A stretch of DNA of 64,000 bases from CAMFLJ01 sp963702555 (GCA_963702555.1 CAVPCW010000011.1:62001-126000), one strand, 5' to 3'; positions 18,305 through 27,119 are shown, counted from the stretch's first letter. Numbers and translations: made by a program. Notes: a model not told the origin generated them from the sequence alone.

Positions 18305-18661
18305 ATGGCACTCACGTCTCACGATCAGATCCCCACCGAGGTCCTCGACGGTGCGGTCAAGGAGTACAGCCGGGACAAGATCTACGTCCTGACCGCGCTG
18401 TTCCTGGGCGCGATCACCGTGATCGAGGTCCTCACCTACGCGGCGCCTGACTTCCCGCTGTGGGCCGACAGCCTGCTGGTGCCGGTGCTGATGATCCTCA
18501 TGGCGGTGAAGTTCTTCACCGTGCTCTACATCTTCATGCACCTGCGCTTCGACAAGAAGATCCTCACCTACTTCTTCTACTCGGGTCTGGTTCTGGCGGT
18601 TCTCGTCTACATCGCGGTGCTGTCCGCCTTCCGCATCTGGTGGCCGGGCGAGCACGGCTGA
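18305..18661 (+). CDS. Cytochrome c oxidase subunit IV family protein
   Basis: 118 aa with three hydrophobic segments (KIYVLTALFLGAITVIEVLT, SLLVPVLMILMAVKFFTVLY, FFYSGLVLAVLVYIAVLSAF). It matches the prokaryotic COX4 family and carries FFTVLYIFMHLRFDKK. GGAG lies 8 nt upstream; the gap from ctaE is 8 bp. Last gene of the ctaC-ctaD-ctaE-subunit IV operon. Accessory, probably assembly or stability. Confidence 0.88.
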   Translation: MALTSHDQIPTEVLDGAVKEYSRDKIYVLTALFLGAITVIEVLTYAAPDFPLWADSLLVPVLMILMAVKFFTVLYIFMHLRFDKKILTYFFYSGLVLAVLVYIAVLSAFRIWWPGEHG

Positions 18662-18695
18662 CGCCGGCTCCACCAACTGAACGCAGTGCTCGGCG

Positions 18696-18732
18696 CCCTC
18701 CGGCAACGGGGGGCGCTGCCGCGTCCGGAGGG
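18696..18732. terminator. Candidate bidirectional terminator between oxidase operon and ABC permease
   Basis: Perfect inverted repeat CCCTCCGG (18696-18703) / CCGGAGGG (18725-18732) with a 21-nt spacer that itself contains a GCGCCC/GGGCGC overlap. It lies between two convergent genes (stops at 18661 and 18799). No T-tract. Confidence 0.4.
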
Positions 18733-18798
18733 GGCAACCGACACGCGTGACGGTCCTGGGGACGACCGCATCACGTGTCGGATGCGGTCGGGTCGGGG

Positions 18799-19528
18799 TC
18801 ACTCCCAGCGGAAGAGACGGATGGCGGCGACCGGCATGGCCACCGCCCAGGCCGTCAGCACCACCCACGCGCTGCCGGCGGCGGGGGCGCCGTCGCGCAG
18901 GCAGCTCTGCATCACCGTGCTCAGGGCACCGGCCGGCGTGAGCTCGCCGATGGTGGCGAGCCACGAGGGCATCTCCGAGAACGGGATGATCATGCCGCCG
19001 AGCAGCAGCAGCACGAGGTAGAGGCCGTTGGCCAGGGCGAGGGTGAGGGTGCCCCGCAGGGTGCCGGCCATCAGCAGGCCGAGCCCGGCGAAGGCGGCGG
19101 TGCCGAGCAGGACGGCCACCGGCACGAGCGCCGGGGTGCCGCCCGGGGCCCAGCCCAGGGCGAAGGCGGCGCCGACGAGCACGATGACCTGGATGACGAT
19201 GAGGGCCAGGACCATGGTGATCTTGGCGCCCGACCCACCGGCTGCGACCGAGCGGCGTGGCGCCGAGGCGCTTGAGCACCTTGTACTGGCGCTCGAAGCC
19301 GGTGCCGATCCCGAGGCTCACCATGGCGCTCGACATCACGGCGAGGGCGAGCACGCCAGGGGTGAGGAAGTCGACGCTGTCGGACACGCCGGCCGGCAGG
19401 GGCAGCACGTCGACCAGCGAGAAGAACACGAGCAGCAGCAGCGGGATGACGATGCTGACGAGCAGCTGCTCGCCGTTGCGCAGGCTGAGCGTCAGCTCCG
19501 TGCGGGTCTGGGCGGCGTAGGCCTTCAT
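18799..19528 (-). CDS. ABC-2 type transporter permease (one frameshift)
   Basis: About 242 aa after bridging a +1 frameshift near 19231-19238. The N-terminal part (MKAYAAQTRTELTLSLRNGE, then a hydrophobic segment VSIVIPLLLLVFFSLVDV) runs in one frame to KRLGATPLGRSRW, the cytoplasmic coupling region typical of ABC-2 permeases. The rest, from KITMVLALIVIQVIVLVG to the end, runs in another frame with four more hydrophobic segments, including LVLLLLGGMIIPFSEMP. The ATG overlaps the stop of the ATPase gene as ATGA. Together they form a two-gene exporter of unknown substrate. Confidence 0.85.
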
Positions 19529-20544
19529 CGACCGGCCCCCCGACGGGAGCGGCGGCCACGTCGTCCCCCGCTCTCGGTGGCCCGCTCGGCGGCCAGCGCG
19601 GCGTCGGCCTCGGCGGCGGTGCGGGTGAGGCGGAGGAAGACGTCCTCCAGGCTCTGGCGCCCGGCCCGCAGGTCGGCGAGGGGGAGGTCGTGCTCGGCCA
19701 GCCACGCGGTGAGGGCGGCGACCGTGGCGGGGGTGGGCGGGGCGGCCACCCGGTACTCGCCGGGGCTCTCCTCGGTGACCGACGCGCCGAGGCGGGCACC
19801 CAGGGCGGTGACGTCGAGGCCGCCGGGCGCGCCGAAGTTGAGCTCGTCACCCTGGCCGCCGGCCATCAGTTCGGTGGGGGTGGCGTCGGCCAGGAGGTGG
19901 CCGTGGTCGATGATGACCACCCGGTCGGCCAGCTTCTCGGCCTCGTCGAGGTCGTGGGTGGTGAGCAGCACCGCCACCCCGTCGGCCCGCAGGTCGGCGA
20001 CGATGCGGCGGATGAGCTGGCGCCCGGCGGGGTCGATGCCGGCGGTGGGCTCGTCGAGGAAGGCGACCTGGGGCTTGCCGACCAGGGCGAGAGCGAGCGA
20101 CAGGCGCTGCTGCTCGCCGCCCGACATGGATCGCCAGGTCGAGCGGCTGCGGTCGGCCAGCCCGACCCGCTCGAGCAGCTCGTCGGGGTCGGCCGGGTCG
20201 TCGTAGTAGCTGGCGAACAGGCGCAGCACCTCGGGTGGCCGGATGCCGGTGTAGACGCCGCCCGTCTGCAGCATCACGCCGATGCGCCCGACCAGCTCGG
20301 CGTGCTGGGACCACGGGTCGAGGCCGAGCACCCGCACGGTGCCGGAGGTGGCGCGCCGGTAGCCCTCGAGGGTCTCGACGGTGGAGGTCTTGCCGGCGCC
20401 GTTGGGGCCGAGCAGCGCGGTGATCCGACCTCGTTCGGCTGTGAACGAGAGGCCGTCGACGGCGACGTGGTCGCCGTACCGGATCGTCAGGTCGGCGACC
20501 TCGACGGCCGGGGACTCGGCGGACCGGTCAGCGGGGGAAGTCAC
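19525..20544 (-). CDS. ABC transporter ATP-binding protein
   Basis: 339 aa. Walker A LLGPNGAGKTS, Q-loop region MLQTGGVYTGIRPPE, signature MSGGEQQRLSLALAL, Walker B VAFLDEPTAGIDP and switch His in LLTTHDLDEAEKLADR are all present. The C-terminal about 90 residues form the extra domain common in exporters of the drug/lipid (DRA/CcmA-like) type, ending in a basic tail. GTG start 6 nt after TAGCGT, so probably leaderless. Coupled to the permease downstream; divergent from serS. Confidence 0.92.
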   Translation of the reverse strand: MTSPADRSAESPAVEVADLTIRYGDHVAVDGLSFTAERGRITALLGPNGAGKTSTVETLEGYRRATSGTVRVLGLDPWSQHAELVGRIGVMLQTGGVYTGIRPPEVLRLFASYYDDPADPDELLERVGLADRSRSTWRSMSGGEQQRLSLALALVGKPQVAFLDEPTAGIDPAGRQLIRRIVADLRADGVAVLLTTHDLDEAEKLADRVVIIDHGHLLADATPTELMAGGQGDELNFGAPGGLDVTALGARLGASVTEESPGEYRVAAPPTPATVAALTAWLAEHDLPLADLRAGRQSLEDVFLRLTRTAAEADAALAAERATESGGRRGRRSRRGAGR

Positions 20545-20583
20545 GATCGGACGCTACCGGGCCGACGACTACGGTTCAGACCC
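20545..20583. promoter_or_regulatory. Overlapping divergent leaderless promoters of the ABC operon and serS
   Basis: Only 39 bp separate the two GTG starts. TAGCGT (20551-20556, minus) is 6 nt before the ABC start; TACGGT (20570-20575, plus) is 8 nt before the serS start. With so little space the -35 regions lie inside the opposite genes. Confidence 0.5.
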
Positions 20584-21870
20584 GTGATCGACGTCCGCCG
20601 GATCCGCACCGAACCCGACGCCGTCCGCGAGGCGCTCGCCCGTCGCGGCGACGGCACCGCCGAGCTCGACCGGGTGATCGAGCTCGACGAGCGGGCTCGC
20701 CAGCTCGCCTCCGAGCGCGACGACCTGCGGGCCCGCGTCAACGCCATCTCCAAGGAGGTCGGCACGCTGCGCCGCGACGGCGATGTCGCCGCCGCCGAGG
20801 CGAAGCAGGCCGAGAGCCGTGAGCTGGGTGAGGCCGAGAAGGCCCTGGCCGCCGAGGCCGACGAGCTGGCCGCGGCGGTGCGCGACCTGCTGCTGCGCAT
20901 CCCGAACCTCCCCTCGCCCGACGCCCCCGACGGCGCCGGCCCCGACGACAACCCCGTCGTGAAGGTCGTGGGCCCCGGCGACGACCCCTCCGCGTGGGCC
21001 GAGCACCAGCGGGTGCCGCACTGGGAGACCGGTGCCGAGCTCGGCATCCTCGACCTCGAGCGGGCCGTGAAGATCTCCGGCGCCATGTTCACCATGTTCC
21101 GCAAGCAGGGGGCCACGCTGTCGCGGGCGCTGTGCCAGCTGGCCCTCGACCGCAACAGCGACGCCTTCGAGGAGATCCGGCCGCCGAGCCTGGTGCTCTC
21201 GTCGACCCTCACCGCCACCGGCCAGCTGCCGAAGTTCGCCGACGACGCCTACCACCTCGAGCGCGACGACCTCTGGTGCATCCCCACCGCGGAGGTGCCG
21301 CTGACCTCGATCTCGAAGGACGAGATCCTGGTCGAGTCCGACCTGCCCACCCAGCTCATGGCCTACTCGCCGTGCTTCCGCCGCGAGGCCGGCTCGGCCG
21401 GGCGCGACACCCGGGGCCTGCTGCGGGTGCACGAGTTCGACAAGGTCGAGCTGCTCGCGTACACGACCCCCGAGCAGGCGCCGGCGATGTTGGACGAGAT
21501 CCTGAGCCGGGCCGAGGGGCTGGTCGCCTCGCTCGGGCTCACCTACCGGGTGCTCGACATCTGCACCGGCGACATGGGCCAGAGCCACCACCGCTCGTTC
21601 GACGTCGAGGTCTACGCCCCCGGTGTCGACCAGTGGCTCGAGGTGTCGTCGGTGTCGTGGTTCAGCGATTACCAGGCCCGGCGGGCGAACATCCGCTACC
21701 GGCCCGCCGAGGGCAAGGGCACCGAGCACGTGCACACGCTCAACGGCTCTGCGCTCGCCGTGCCCCGCGTGTGGGCGGCCGTGGTCGAGACCCACCGCCA
21801 GGCCGACGGCTCGGTGCGCATCCCCGAGGCGCTGCTGCCGTACATGCGCGGCGCCACCGAGATCCGCTGA
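20584..21870 (+). CDS. serS: Serine--tRNA ligase
   Basis: 428 aa, class II aminoacyl-tRNA synthetase of normal length. The N-terminal about 105 residues form the long coiled-coil tRNA-binding arm (RVIELDERARQLASERDDLR and following heptads). The catalytic domain has motif 2, CFRREAGSAGRDTRGLLRVH, the serine pocket TAEVPLTS and the C-terminal motif 3-type helix. SSVSWFSDYQARRANIRYR is the usual SerRS signature. GTG start 8 nt after TACGGT. It charges tRNA-Ser and tRNA-Sec in the cytoplasm. Confidence 0.97.
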   Translation: MIDVRRIRTEPDAVREALARRGDGTAELDRVIELDERARQLASERDDLRARVNAISKEVGTLRRDGDVAAAEAKQAESRELGEAEKALAAEADELAAAVRDLLLRIPNLPSPDAPDGAGPDDNPVVKVVGPGDDPSAWAEHQRVPHWETGAELGILDLERAVKISGAMFTMFRKQGATLSRALCQLALDRNSDAFEEIRPPSLVLSSTLTATGQLPKFADDAYHLERDDLWCIPTAEVPLTSISKDEILVESDLPTQLMAYSPCFRREAGSAGRDTRGLLRVHEFDKVELLAYTTPEQAPAMLDEILSRAEGLVASLGLTYRVLDICTGDMGQSHHRSFDVEVYAPGVDQWLEVSSVSWFSDYQARRANIRYRPAEGKGTEHVHTLNGSALAVPRVWAAVVETHRQADGSVRIPEALLPYMRGATEIR

Positions 21871-21900
21871 GCGACCCGCCGATCGCCTGACCGGGCGGCG

Positions 21901-23283
21901 TCAGTCGTCGGTGTCGTCGCCGTCCTCGTTCCGGCCGGTGCGAGCCCCTCGACCGGGGAGGTCGCGGAGGGCCTGGCCGAGCGGGCCCGACCACCGGCCC
22001 TTGGCCACGTCGAGGTGCTGGCTGGCGTAGAGGCTCCGATGGGAGCTGAACACGTAGGCCACCACGCAGCCCACGGCCGCGGGCTCGAGTACCTGGCGGC
22101 CGAACAGCTCGACGGCCATCACGGTGCAGGCCAGGGGGGTGTTGGCCGCGCCGGCGAACACGGCGACGTAGCCGATGGCGGCGAGCAGGGCGACGGGCAC
22201 GCCGAGGAGCGCGGCGAGGGCGGCGCCGAGGGTCGAGCCGATGACCAGCAAGGGGGTGACCTCGCCGCCGTAGAAGCCGAACCCGAGGGTGACGGCGGTG
22301 AAGACGAGCTTGAGGGCGAAGACCTGGAAGCCGGGGTCGTTGCCGTCGAGGGCGTTGACGGCGAGCGGGATCGACAGGCCGTTGTAGCTGCGGTTCCCGA
22401 CGAGCAGGGTGAGGGCGATGATCAGCACCCCGCCGATCACCGGGCGGGCGGGCGGCCAGCCGGTGAGGCGGGCGCCGATGCGCTTGACCAGGTGCACCGC
22501 CTCGATGAACACGGCGCTGACGAGGCCGAAGACGAGGCCGGCCGCGGCGATCTTGAGGATCAGCCCGGCGTTCAGGGCGACCGGGCCGAGTTGGGGTGTG
22601 GGGGTGTGCTCGATGCCGAGCCCCCGCACGACGAGGTCGCCGACCAGGGCGCCGGTGAGCGACGGCACGAGCGCCTCGTAGCGGACCCGGCCGATGCTCT
22701 GGACCTCGAGGCCGAACACGGCGCCGGCGAGGGGCACCCCGAAGACCGCACCGAACCCGGCGGAGATGCCGGCGACGAGCAGCGTGCGCCGCTCCGGCTT
22801 CGACAGGCGCAGCATCCGGGCCGCGTTGTCGGTGAGGCTGGCCGACATCTGCACCGCGGTGCCCTCCCGGCCGGCGGAGCCGCCGAAGAGGTTGGTGGCG
22901 ACGGTGGAGAGCAGCACGAGGGGGGCCATGCGGCGGGGGATGCCGGTGCGGGGCTCGTGGATCTCGTCGATGATCAGGGCGTTGCCCTCGATCGAGCGGC
23001 CGCCCGTGTAGTGGTAGAGGCAGCCCATCACCAGGCCGGCGACGGGGAGCAGGTAGAGCAGCCAGCCGTGCTCGGCGAAGCTCCGGGTCGACCACTCGAG
23101 CATCTTCAGGAACAGTGCCGACGACAGCCCGGCCATGACGCCCACGCCGATCCCGAGGACGATCCAGCGCAGCAGCCACAGGATCAGCCGGCCCTGCTCG
23201 TCGGCGCCTCCAGCGACGCGGCCGAGGGCGCGACGGCTCCGGGCCTTCCAGCTCGGGTCGGACGGTTCGGCGATCTCGGTCAT
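21901..23283 (-). CDS. CLC-F type fluoride/proton antiporter
   Basis: 460 aa CLC-family transporter without C-terminal CBS domains. Start set at the ATG at 23283 (GGAAG upstream); a GTG at 23304 is possible. Two motif changes point to the fluoride-selective CLC-F clade: the anion-binding GSGIP of chloride channels is GNALI (residues 100-104), and GxEGP is GREGT (138-142). The other anion-site elements remain: GFYGGEVTPLLVIG and GAANTPLACTVMAVELFG. CLC-F proteins export F- in exchange for H+. A fluoride riboswitch lies directly upstream, which independently supports the call. The C-terminus is a short hydrophilic tail rich in acidic residues. Confidence 0.92.
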   Translation of the reverse strand: MTEIAEPSDPSWKARSRRALGRVAGGADEQGRLILWLLRWIVLGIGVGVMAGLSSALFLKMLEWSTRSFAEHGWLLYLLPVAGLVMGCLYHYTGGRSIEGNALIIDEIHEPRTGIPRRMAPLVLLSTVATNLFGGSAGREGTAVQMSASLTDNAARMLRLSKPERRTLLVAGISAGFGAVFGVPLAGAVFGLEVQSIGRVRYEALVPSLTGALVGDLVVRGLGIEHTPTPQLGPVALNAGLILKIAAAGLVFGLVSAVFIEAVHLVKRIGARLTGWPPARPVIGGVLIIALTLLVGNRSYNGLSIPLAVNALDGNDPGFQVFALKLVFTAVTLGFGFYGGEVTPLLVIGSTLGAALAALLGVPVALLAAIGYVAVFAGAANTPLACTVMAVELFGRQVLEPAAVGCVVAYVFSSHRSLYASQHLDVAKGRWSGPLGQALRDLPGRGARTGRNEDGDDTDD

Positions 23284-23324
23284 GGGCTTCCGGGGGCTCG
23301 GCACCGGCGGGCGGCCCCTACGGG

Positions 23325-23399
23325 TCCTACCGCCGAGCGCGCTGACGCTGGTCGGTAGGAGCCATCAGCCCGCAGGCGGTTTCGGCGAGCCCCATCGCC
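23325..23399 (-). promoter_or_regulatory. Fluoride riboswitch (crcB motif) with candidate expression platform
   Basis: The aptamer is 23354-23399 on the minus strand. It reads GGCGATGG then GGCTCGCC, GAAACCGCC, and GGGCTGATGG followed by CTCCTACC, matching the crcB RNA consensus. GGCG/CGCC forms the first stem and GGGGC pairs with GCTCC, leaving the conserved CUACC end. A TAGCAT box at 23410-23415 would start transcription only a few nt upstream. TCCTACCG at the aptamer 3' end can also pair with CGGTAGGA (23325-23332), giving an 8-bp alternative hairpin that excludes the ligand-bound fold. No T-tract follows, so translational or Rho-linked control is more likely. Target: the CLC-F gene. Confidence 0.93.
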
Positions 23400-23500
23400 A
23401 TCGCCGACCATGCTACCCAACGACCTTCGCGGCGCCGTCGATCGGTGGTCTCACGACGGTCCGGCTCGACAGTGCGCCCCCCCGGTGGTGGGCTGGGGCC

Positions 23501-24157
23501 ATGAGCGCTTCCCCCGAGCTCGACCAGCTGCGATGGGCCCTCCAGGAGCGGGGTCTTCGTCGGGACGACCTGGCCGACGACCCGTTCGTGCAGTTCCAGC
23601 GCTGGTTCGACGAGGCCCGCGAGGCCGGCGTCCACGAGCCCGAGGCGATGGTCGTGTCGTCGGTCGGCCCCGACGAGCTGCCGTCGTCGCGCTACGTGCT
23701 GCTGAAGGGCCTCGACCACGGCTTCGTGTTCTTCACCAACCGGGAGAGCCGCAAGGGCCGCGAGCTCGACGCCCGGCCCCGCGCCGCCATCTGCTTCCCG
23801 TGGCACGTGCTGTCCCGGCAGGTGCGGGTGGCCGGTGTCGTCGAGTGGGTGAGCGACGACGAGAGCGACGCCTACTTCGCGTCCCGCCCCCGGGGCAGCC
23901 AGATCGGTGCGTGGGCGTCGGCCCAGAGCGACGTGCTCGTCGACCGGGCCGAGCTCGAGGCCCGCACCGCCGAGACCGAGGCCCGCTACGCCGGCCTCGA
24001 GATCCCCCGTCCGCCGCACTGGGGTGGGTACCGGGTCGTGCCGTCGGAGGTCGAGGTGTGGCAGGGCCGCCCCGACCGCCTCCACGACCGCTTCCGCTAC
24101 ACCCGCCCCGTGTCCGAGCCCGACGCCCCCTGGACCATCGCCCGCCTCGCCCCCTGA
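23501..24157 (+). CDS. pdxH: Pyridoxamine 5'-phosphate oxidase
   Basis: 218 aa, normal family length. The FMN enzyme oxidises pyridoxamine or pyridoxine 5'-phosphate to PLP with O2. Seen: SSRYVLLKGLDHGFVFFTN (FMN-binding strands with Arg-Tyr), SRKGRELDARPRAAICFPW, RQVRVAGVVEWVSDDES, SRPRGSQIGAWAS, and the C-terminal signature WGGYRVVPSEVEVWQGR followed by RLHDRFRYTR. ATG chosen where family homology begins. Single gene. Confidence 0.96.
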   Translation: MSASPELDQLRWALQERGLRRDDLADDPFVQFQRWFDEAREAGVHEPEAMVVSSVGPDELPSSRYVLLKGLDHGFVFFTNRESRKGRELDARPRAAICFPWHVLSRQVRVAGVVEWVSDDESDAYFASRPRGSQIGAWASAQSDVLVDRAELEARTAETEARYAGLEIPRPPHWGGYRVVPSEVEVWQGRPDRLHDRFRYTRPVSEPDAPWTIARLAP

Positions 24158-24162
24158 CCCGA

Positions 24163-24329
24163 TGGCTCGTCTGGCGGGGTCAGGACCCCGCCAAACGAGC
24201 CACGCATCGGGGCAGGACGGGGCCCTGGCTCATCTGGCGGTGCTGGGACCCCGTGAAACGAGCCACAGGCTGGGCGATGTGCGGGCCCATGGCTCGATCG
24301 AGCACGCCAGAGCGTGCCCAGACGAGCCA
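24163..24329. repeat. Three tandem hairpins with TGGCTCG/CGAGCCA ends
   Basis: Unit 1 (24163-24202) is a 19-bp inverted repeat with one mismatch and a 2-nt loop, TGGCTCGTCTGGCGGGGTC and its complement. Unit 2 (24226-24265) is an imperfect version with TGGCTCATCTGGCGG and GAAACGAGCCA. Unit 3 (24290-24329) keeps the outer TGGCTCG/CGAGCCA but has an inner GCACGC/GCGTGC stem. They fill the 185-bp gap between the convergent pdxH and LLM genes. No spacers or T-tracts. Confidence 0.75.
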
Positions 24330-24342
24330 CGGGGGAGGAGGG

Positions 24343-25275
24343 CTAGGGGAGGAGCTTCATGACCTGGTCGGCGACCAGGCGCAGGTGGTCGAGGTCGTCC
24401 ATGTCGAGCATCTGGAGGTAGATGCGCTCGGCGCCGGCCTCGACGTAGGTGGCGATCTTGTCGAGCACCTCCGAGGGGGTGCCGGCGGCGCCGTTCTCGC
24501 GCAGCTCGTCCGCCGCCCGCCCGATGTTGCCGGCGCGCCGCTCGACCTCGCCGTCGTTCTCGCCGCAGCACAGCACGAGGGCGGCGGAGAAGACCATCGT
24601 CTCGGGGTCGCGGCCGCGGTCCTCGCAGGCCTTGACGACCCGGGCCCGCTGGGCGGTGAACGCCTCGACGGGAGCGAACGGCACGTTGAACTCGTGGGCG
24701 TAGTGCGCGGCCAGGCGCGGGGTGCGGGTCGGCCCGTGGCCACCGATGATGATGGGCGGTCCGCCCGGCTGCAGCGGCTTGGGCAGCGCCGGCGAGCCGG
24801 CGAGGCCGTAGTGCTCGCCCTCGAACGTGTACTGGGAGTCCTCGGGCGTGTGCCACAGCCCGGTGATGATCTCGAGCTGCTCCTCGAGGCGGTCGAAGCG
24901 CTCCTTGAGGCCGGGGAACGGGATGCCGTAGGCGGTGTGCTCGTCGTCGTACCAGCCGGCGCCGAGGCCGAGCTCGACCCGGCCGCCACTCATGTCGTCG
25001 ACCTGGGCGACGGAGATGGCGAGCGGCCCGGGCAGGCGGAACGTGGCCGAGGTGACCAGGGTGCCGAGGCGGATGGTGAGGGTCTCGCGGGCGATGGCGC
25101 CGAGGGTGACCCACGAGTCGGTGGGGCCCGGCAGCCCGGTCATGTCGCCCATCTTCAGGAAGTGGTCGGACCGGAAGAAGGCGTCGTAGCCGAGCTCCTC
25201 CGCGGTCTGGGCCACGGTGAGCTGCTGCAGGTACGTGGCCCCCTGCTGGGGCTCGACGAAGACGCGAAGGTCCAT
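24343..25275 (-). CDS. LLM class (F420-dependent type) oxidoreductase
   Basis: 310 aa, luciferase-like monooxygenase fold. Features are the N-terminal barrel strand with AEELGYDAFFRSDHFLKMGD, the SGGRVELGLGAGWYDDEH segment and GGPPIIIGGHGPTRTPRLA. In actinobacteria this family mostly uses cofactor F420 rather than flavin; the cofactor cannot be read from the sequence. Substrate unknown. It has its own intergenic upstream of 48 bp behind ccdA on the same strand and may be co-transcribed with tlpA-ccdA. Confidence 0.85.
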   Translation of the reverse strand: MDLRVFVEPQQGATYLQQLTVAQTAEELGYDAFFRSDHFLKMGDMTGLPGPTDSWVTLGAIARETLTIRLGTLVTSATFRLPGPLAISVAQVDDMSGGRVELGLGAGWYDDEHTAYGIPFPGLKERFDRLEEQLEIITGLWHTPEDSQYTFEGEHYGLAGSPALPKPLQPGGPPIIIGGHGPTRTPRLAAHYAHEFNVPFAPVEAFTAQRARVVKACEDRGRDPETMVFSAALVLCCGENDGEVERRAGNIGRAADELRENGAAGTPSEVLDKIATYVEAGAERIYLQMLDMDDLDHLRLVADQVMKLLP

Positions 25276-25323
25276 GGTGTGCTCCTGTGTCGGCGACCGG
25301 TTGGAGGCTATCGGCCTCCCGGT

Positions 25324-26257
25324 TCAGGCTTTCCCGGCGGTGTGATCGGTCTGATCGGCGGGCCGGGCCTGCTCGGCGGCCTCGTTCGACTCGTGGCGGT
25401 GGGCGATCGCGTCCTTGCGGGCGAGCACGATCAGCACGACCAGGGCGATGGCCAGGGCGAGCACCAGCCCGACGCGGGTCGGCCCGACGGAGTCGATCCA
25501 GTCGGTCATTCGGCCGCTGAGGTCGAACATCCACTGGGCCACGCCGCCGTTGCTGGTGTCGCCGTTGTAGATCCGCAGCTCGTACCAGCCGTAGTAGACG
25601 ACGTAGGCGCCGGCGAGCACGAGCAAGCGCGCCCGAGACCCGGTTGACGTAGGGGAGCACCCCGCGCAGTCGGCGCACGAGCGACTGCCGGGCCAGGGCG
25701 ATGGCGAGGGTGAGCACCATCAGCACCAGGCCCATCCCGAGGGCGTAGGCGATGAACGCGCCGATGCCGACGAGCACGCTCTGGTCGTCGATGGTGGTGG
25801 AGACCGCCGCGGTGAACAGGGCGAAGGTGCAGCTCAGCGACACCAGGGCGTAGCTGATGCCGAAGAGGAACACCGAGGTGAGCTCGCGGGAGTCGGTGCC
25901 CTTGTTCAGCTTGGGCAGGCGCACGGTGATGGTGCGCCCGGCCAGCATGAAGATGCCGAGGCCCACGAGCACGACGCCGAGCACGATGGTGAGCCACGGG
26001 AGGCGGTCGGCCACCCGGTTGAGCACGGGCTCGAGCAGGATGCCGAGCACCCCGAACACCACCACGAAGCCGGCGGTCATCACCGCGCCGACCTTCAGCG
26101 CCCGCACCACGGCCCGTCCGGTGTCGAGGTCGTCGGCGTGCTCGGCGCCCTCGAGCCCGAGGAAGTACGACAGGTAGGCGGGCAGCATGGCGAACCCGCA
26201 CGGGTTGAAGGTGGCCACCATCCCGACGCCGAAGGCGTAGACGAGTGAGGGGTTCAC
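25324..26257 (-). CDS. ccdA: CcdA/DsbD-type cytochrome c biogenesis membrane protein (one frameshift)
   Basis: About 310 aa once a +1 frameshift near 25625 is bridged (GCGCTTGCTCG where GCGCTGCTCG is expected). CcdA carries electrons across the membrane to extracytoplasmic thioredoxins. The first helix has FNPCGFAMLPAYLSYFLG with one redox Cys; the second is in VSLSCTFALFTAAV on helix 4. After the break the protein continues LVLAGAYVVYYGWYELRIYN with a last membrane segment GLVLALAIALVVLIVLAR. GTG start directly follows the stop of the thioredoxin-like gene, its likely partner. Confidence 0.9.
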
Positions 26258-26893
26258 CTAGCTGCCCAGGTTCTCGTCGATCGCCTGCTGCAGCTCGGCC
26301 GCGGTGAGGGCGCCGGAGTGGACGTAGGCGATGGTGCCGTCGGCCCGCACGAGCACGGTGCGGGGGAGCCCGACGCCGCCGAACGCCCGGAACACCTCGG
26401 CGGAGCTGTCGCGGCCCGTGGGGTAGGTGATGCCGGTGCGCTCGATCATCTGGAGGCCGGACTCGGCCCGCTCCGAGACCTGGAGGCCCAGGAACCCGAG
26501 GCTGCCGGCGTTGGCCTGGTAGATCGACTCGAGGTCGGGCATCTCCTTGATGCAGGGGGCGCAGGTCGACGACCAGAAGTTGATGAGCAGCGGCTTGCCG
26601 CCGGTGCTCAGCGGCACCTCGGCGCCGTCGAAGGTCTTGTAGGAGACCGCAGGCAGGGACTCGCCGGTGACGTCGCGGCCGGTGAGGCTGTCATCGAGGG
26701 GCTGGGTGCCGTTCGGGTCGATCTGCTGCACGTCGCCGGCCCTCGAGCCGCCGTCGCCGGCGGTGAAGGCCACGATCGTGGCGACGGCCAGCACCACCAC
26801 GGCCAGCGCCGAGGCCCACAGCAGGCCCCGGTTGACCCGGCGCGGACCGGCCACGGGGGGCCGGTCGTCGGGTGGGAGGGAGGTGGTGTCCAT
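26258..26893 (-). CDS. TlpA/ResA-like membrane-anchored thioredoxin
   Basis: 211 aa. An N-terminal anchor (GLLWASALAVVVLAVATIVA) is followed by a thioredoxin domain with active site STCAPC in LLINFWSSTCAPCIKEMPDL and the cis-Pro region GVGLPRTVLVRADG. It would act outside the membrane, receiving electrons from CcdA, for example to reduce apocytochrome c or oxidase CuA cysteines. ATG at 26893; upstream in-frame extension is Pro/Arg-rich and unlikely. The stop TAG is followed without gap by the ccdA GTG. Confidence 0.9.
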   Translation of the reverse strand: MDTTSLPPDDRPPVAGPRRVNRGLLWASALAVVVLAVATIVAFTAGDGGSRAGDVQQIDPNGTQPLDDSLTGRDVTGESLPAVSYKTFDGAEVPLSTGGKPLLINFWSSTCAPCIKEMPDLESIYQANAGSLGFLGLQVSERAESGLQMIERTGITYPTGRDSSAEVFRAFGGVGLPRTVLVRADGTIAYVHSGALTAAELQQAIDENLGS

Positions 26894-27077
26894 GGCGCGA
26901 AGGCCCTGAGGGGCCTGGATCGACGGTAGCCGTGGGGGTGCGCCGGCCCCAACCGCCCGGTGGTCCCATTTCCACCGGGTCCTTCGGGTCCCTCTCGGAT
27001 CCCCTTCGCCGTCGGCCACCGGGCGAGGGTCTGGTTCGACGACCTCTCGTCCGGCGGCCGCGGCGGGTCCGTGGGAC

Positions 27078-27119
27078 CGGTGGGCGTCGGGGCCGGGGGG
27101 AGTGCCCCGACGCCCACCG
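27078..27119. repeat. 16-bp perfect inverted repeat between whiB and tlpA
   Basis: CGGTGGGCGTCGGGGC (27078-27093) and its exact complement (27104-27119), 10-nt spacer. It lies in the 334-bp gap 26894-27227, 109 bp downstream of the whiB stop on the minus strand, and may terminate whiB transcription. Apart from this hairpin I see no gene in the gap. Confidence 0.6.

Noticed and set aside
24163..24329. CRISPR array
   Set aside because: Units are hairpins of unequal sequence without unique spacers of constant length, and no cas genes are near.
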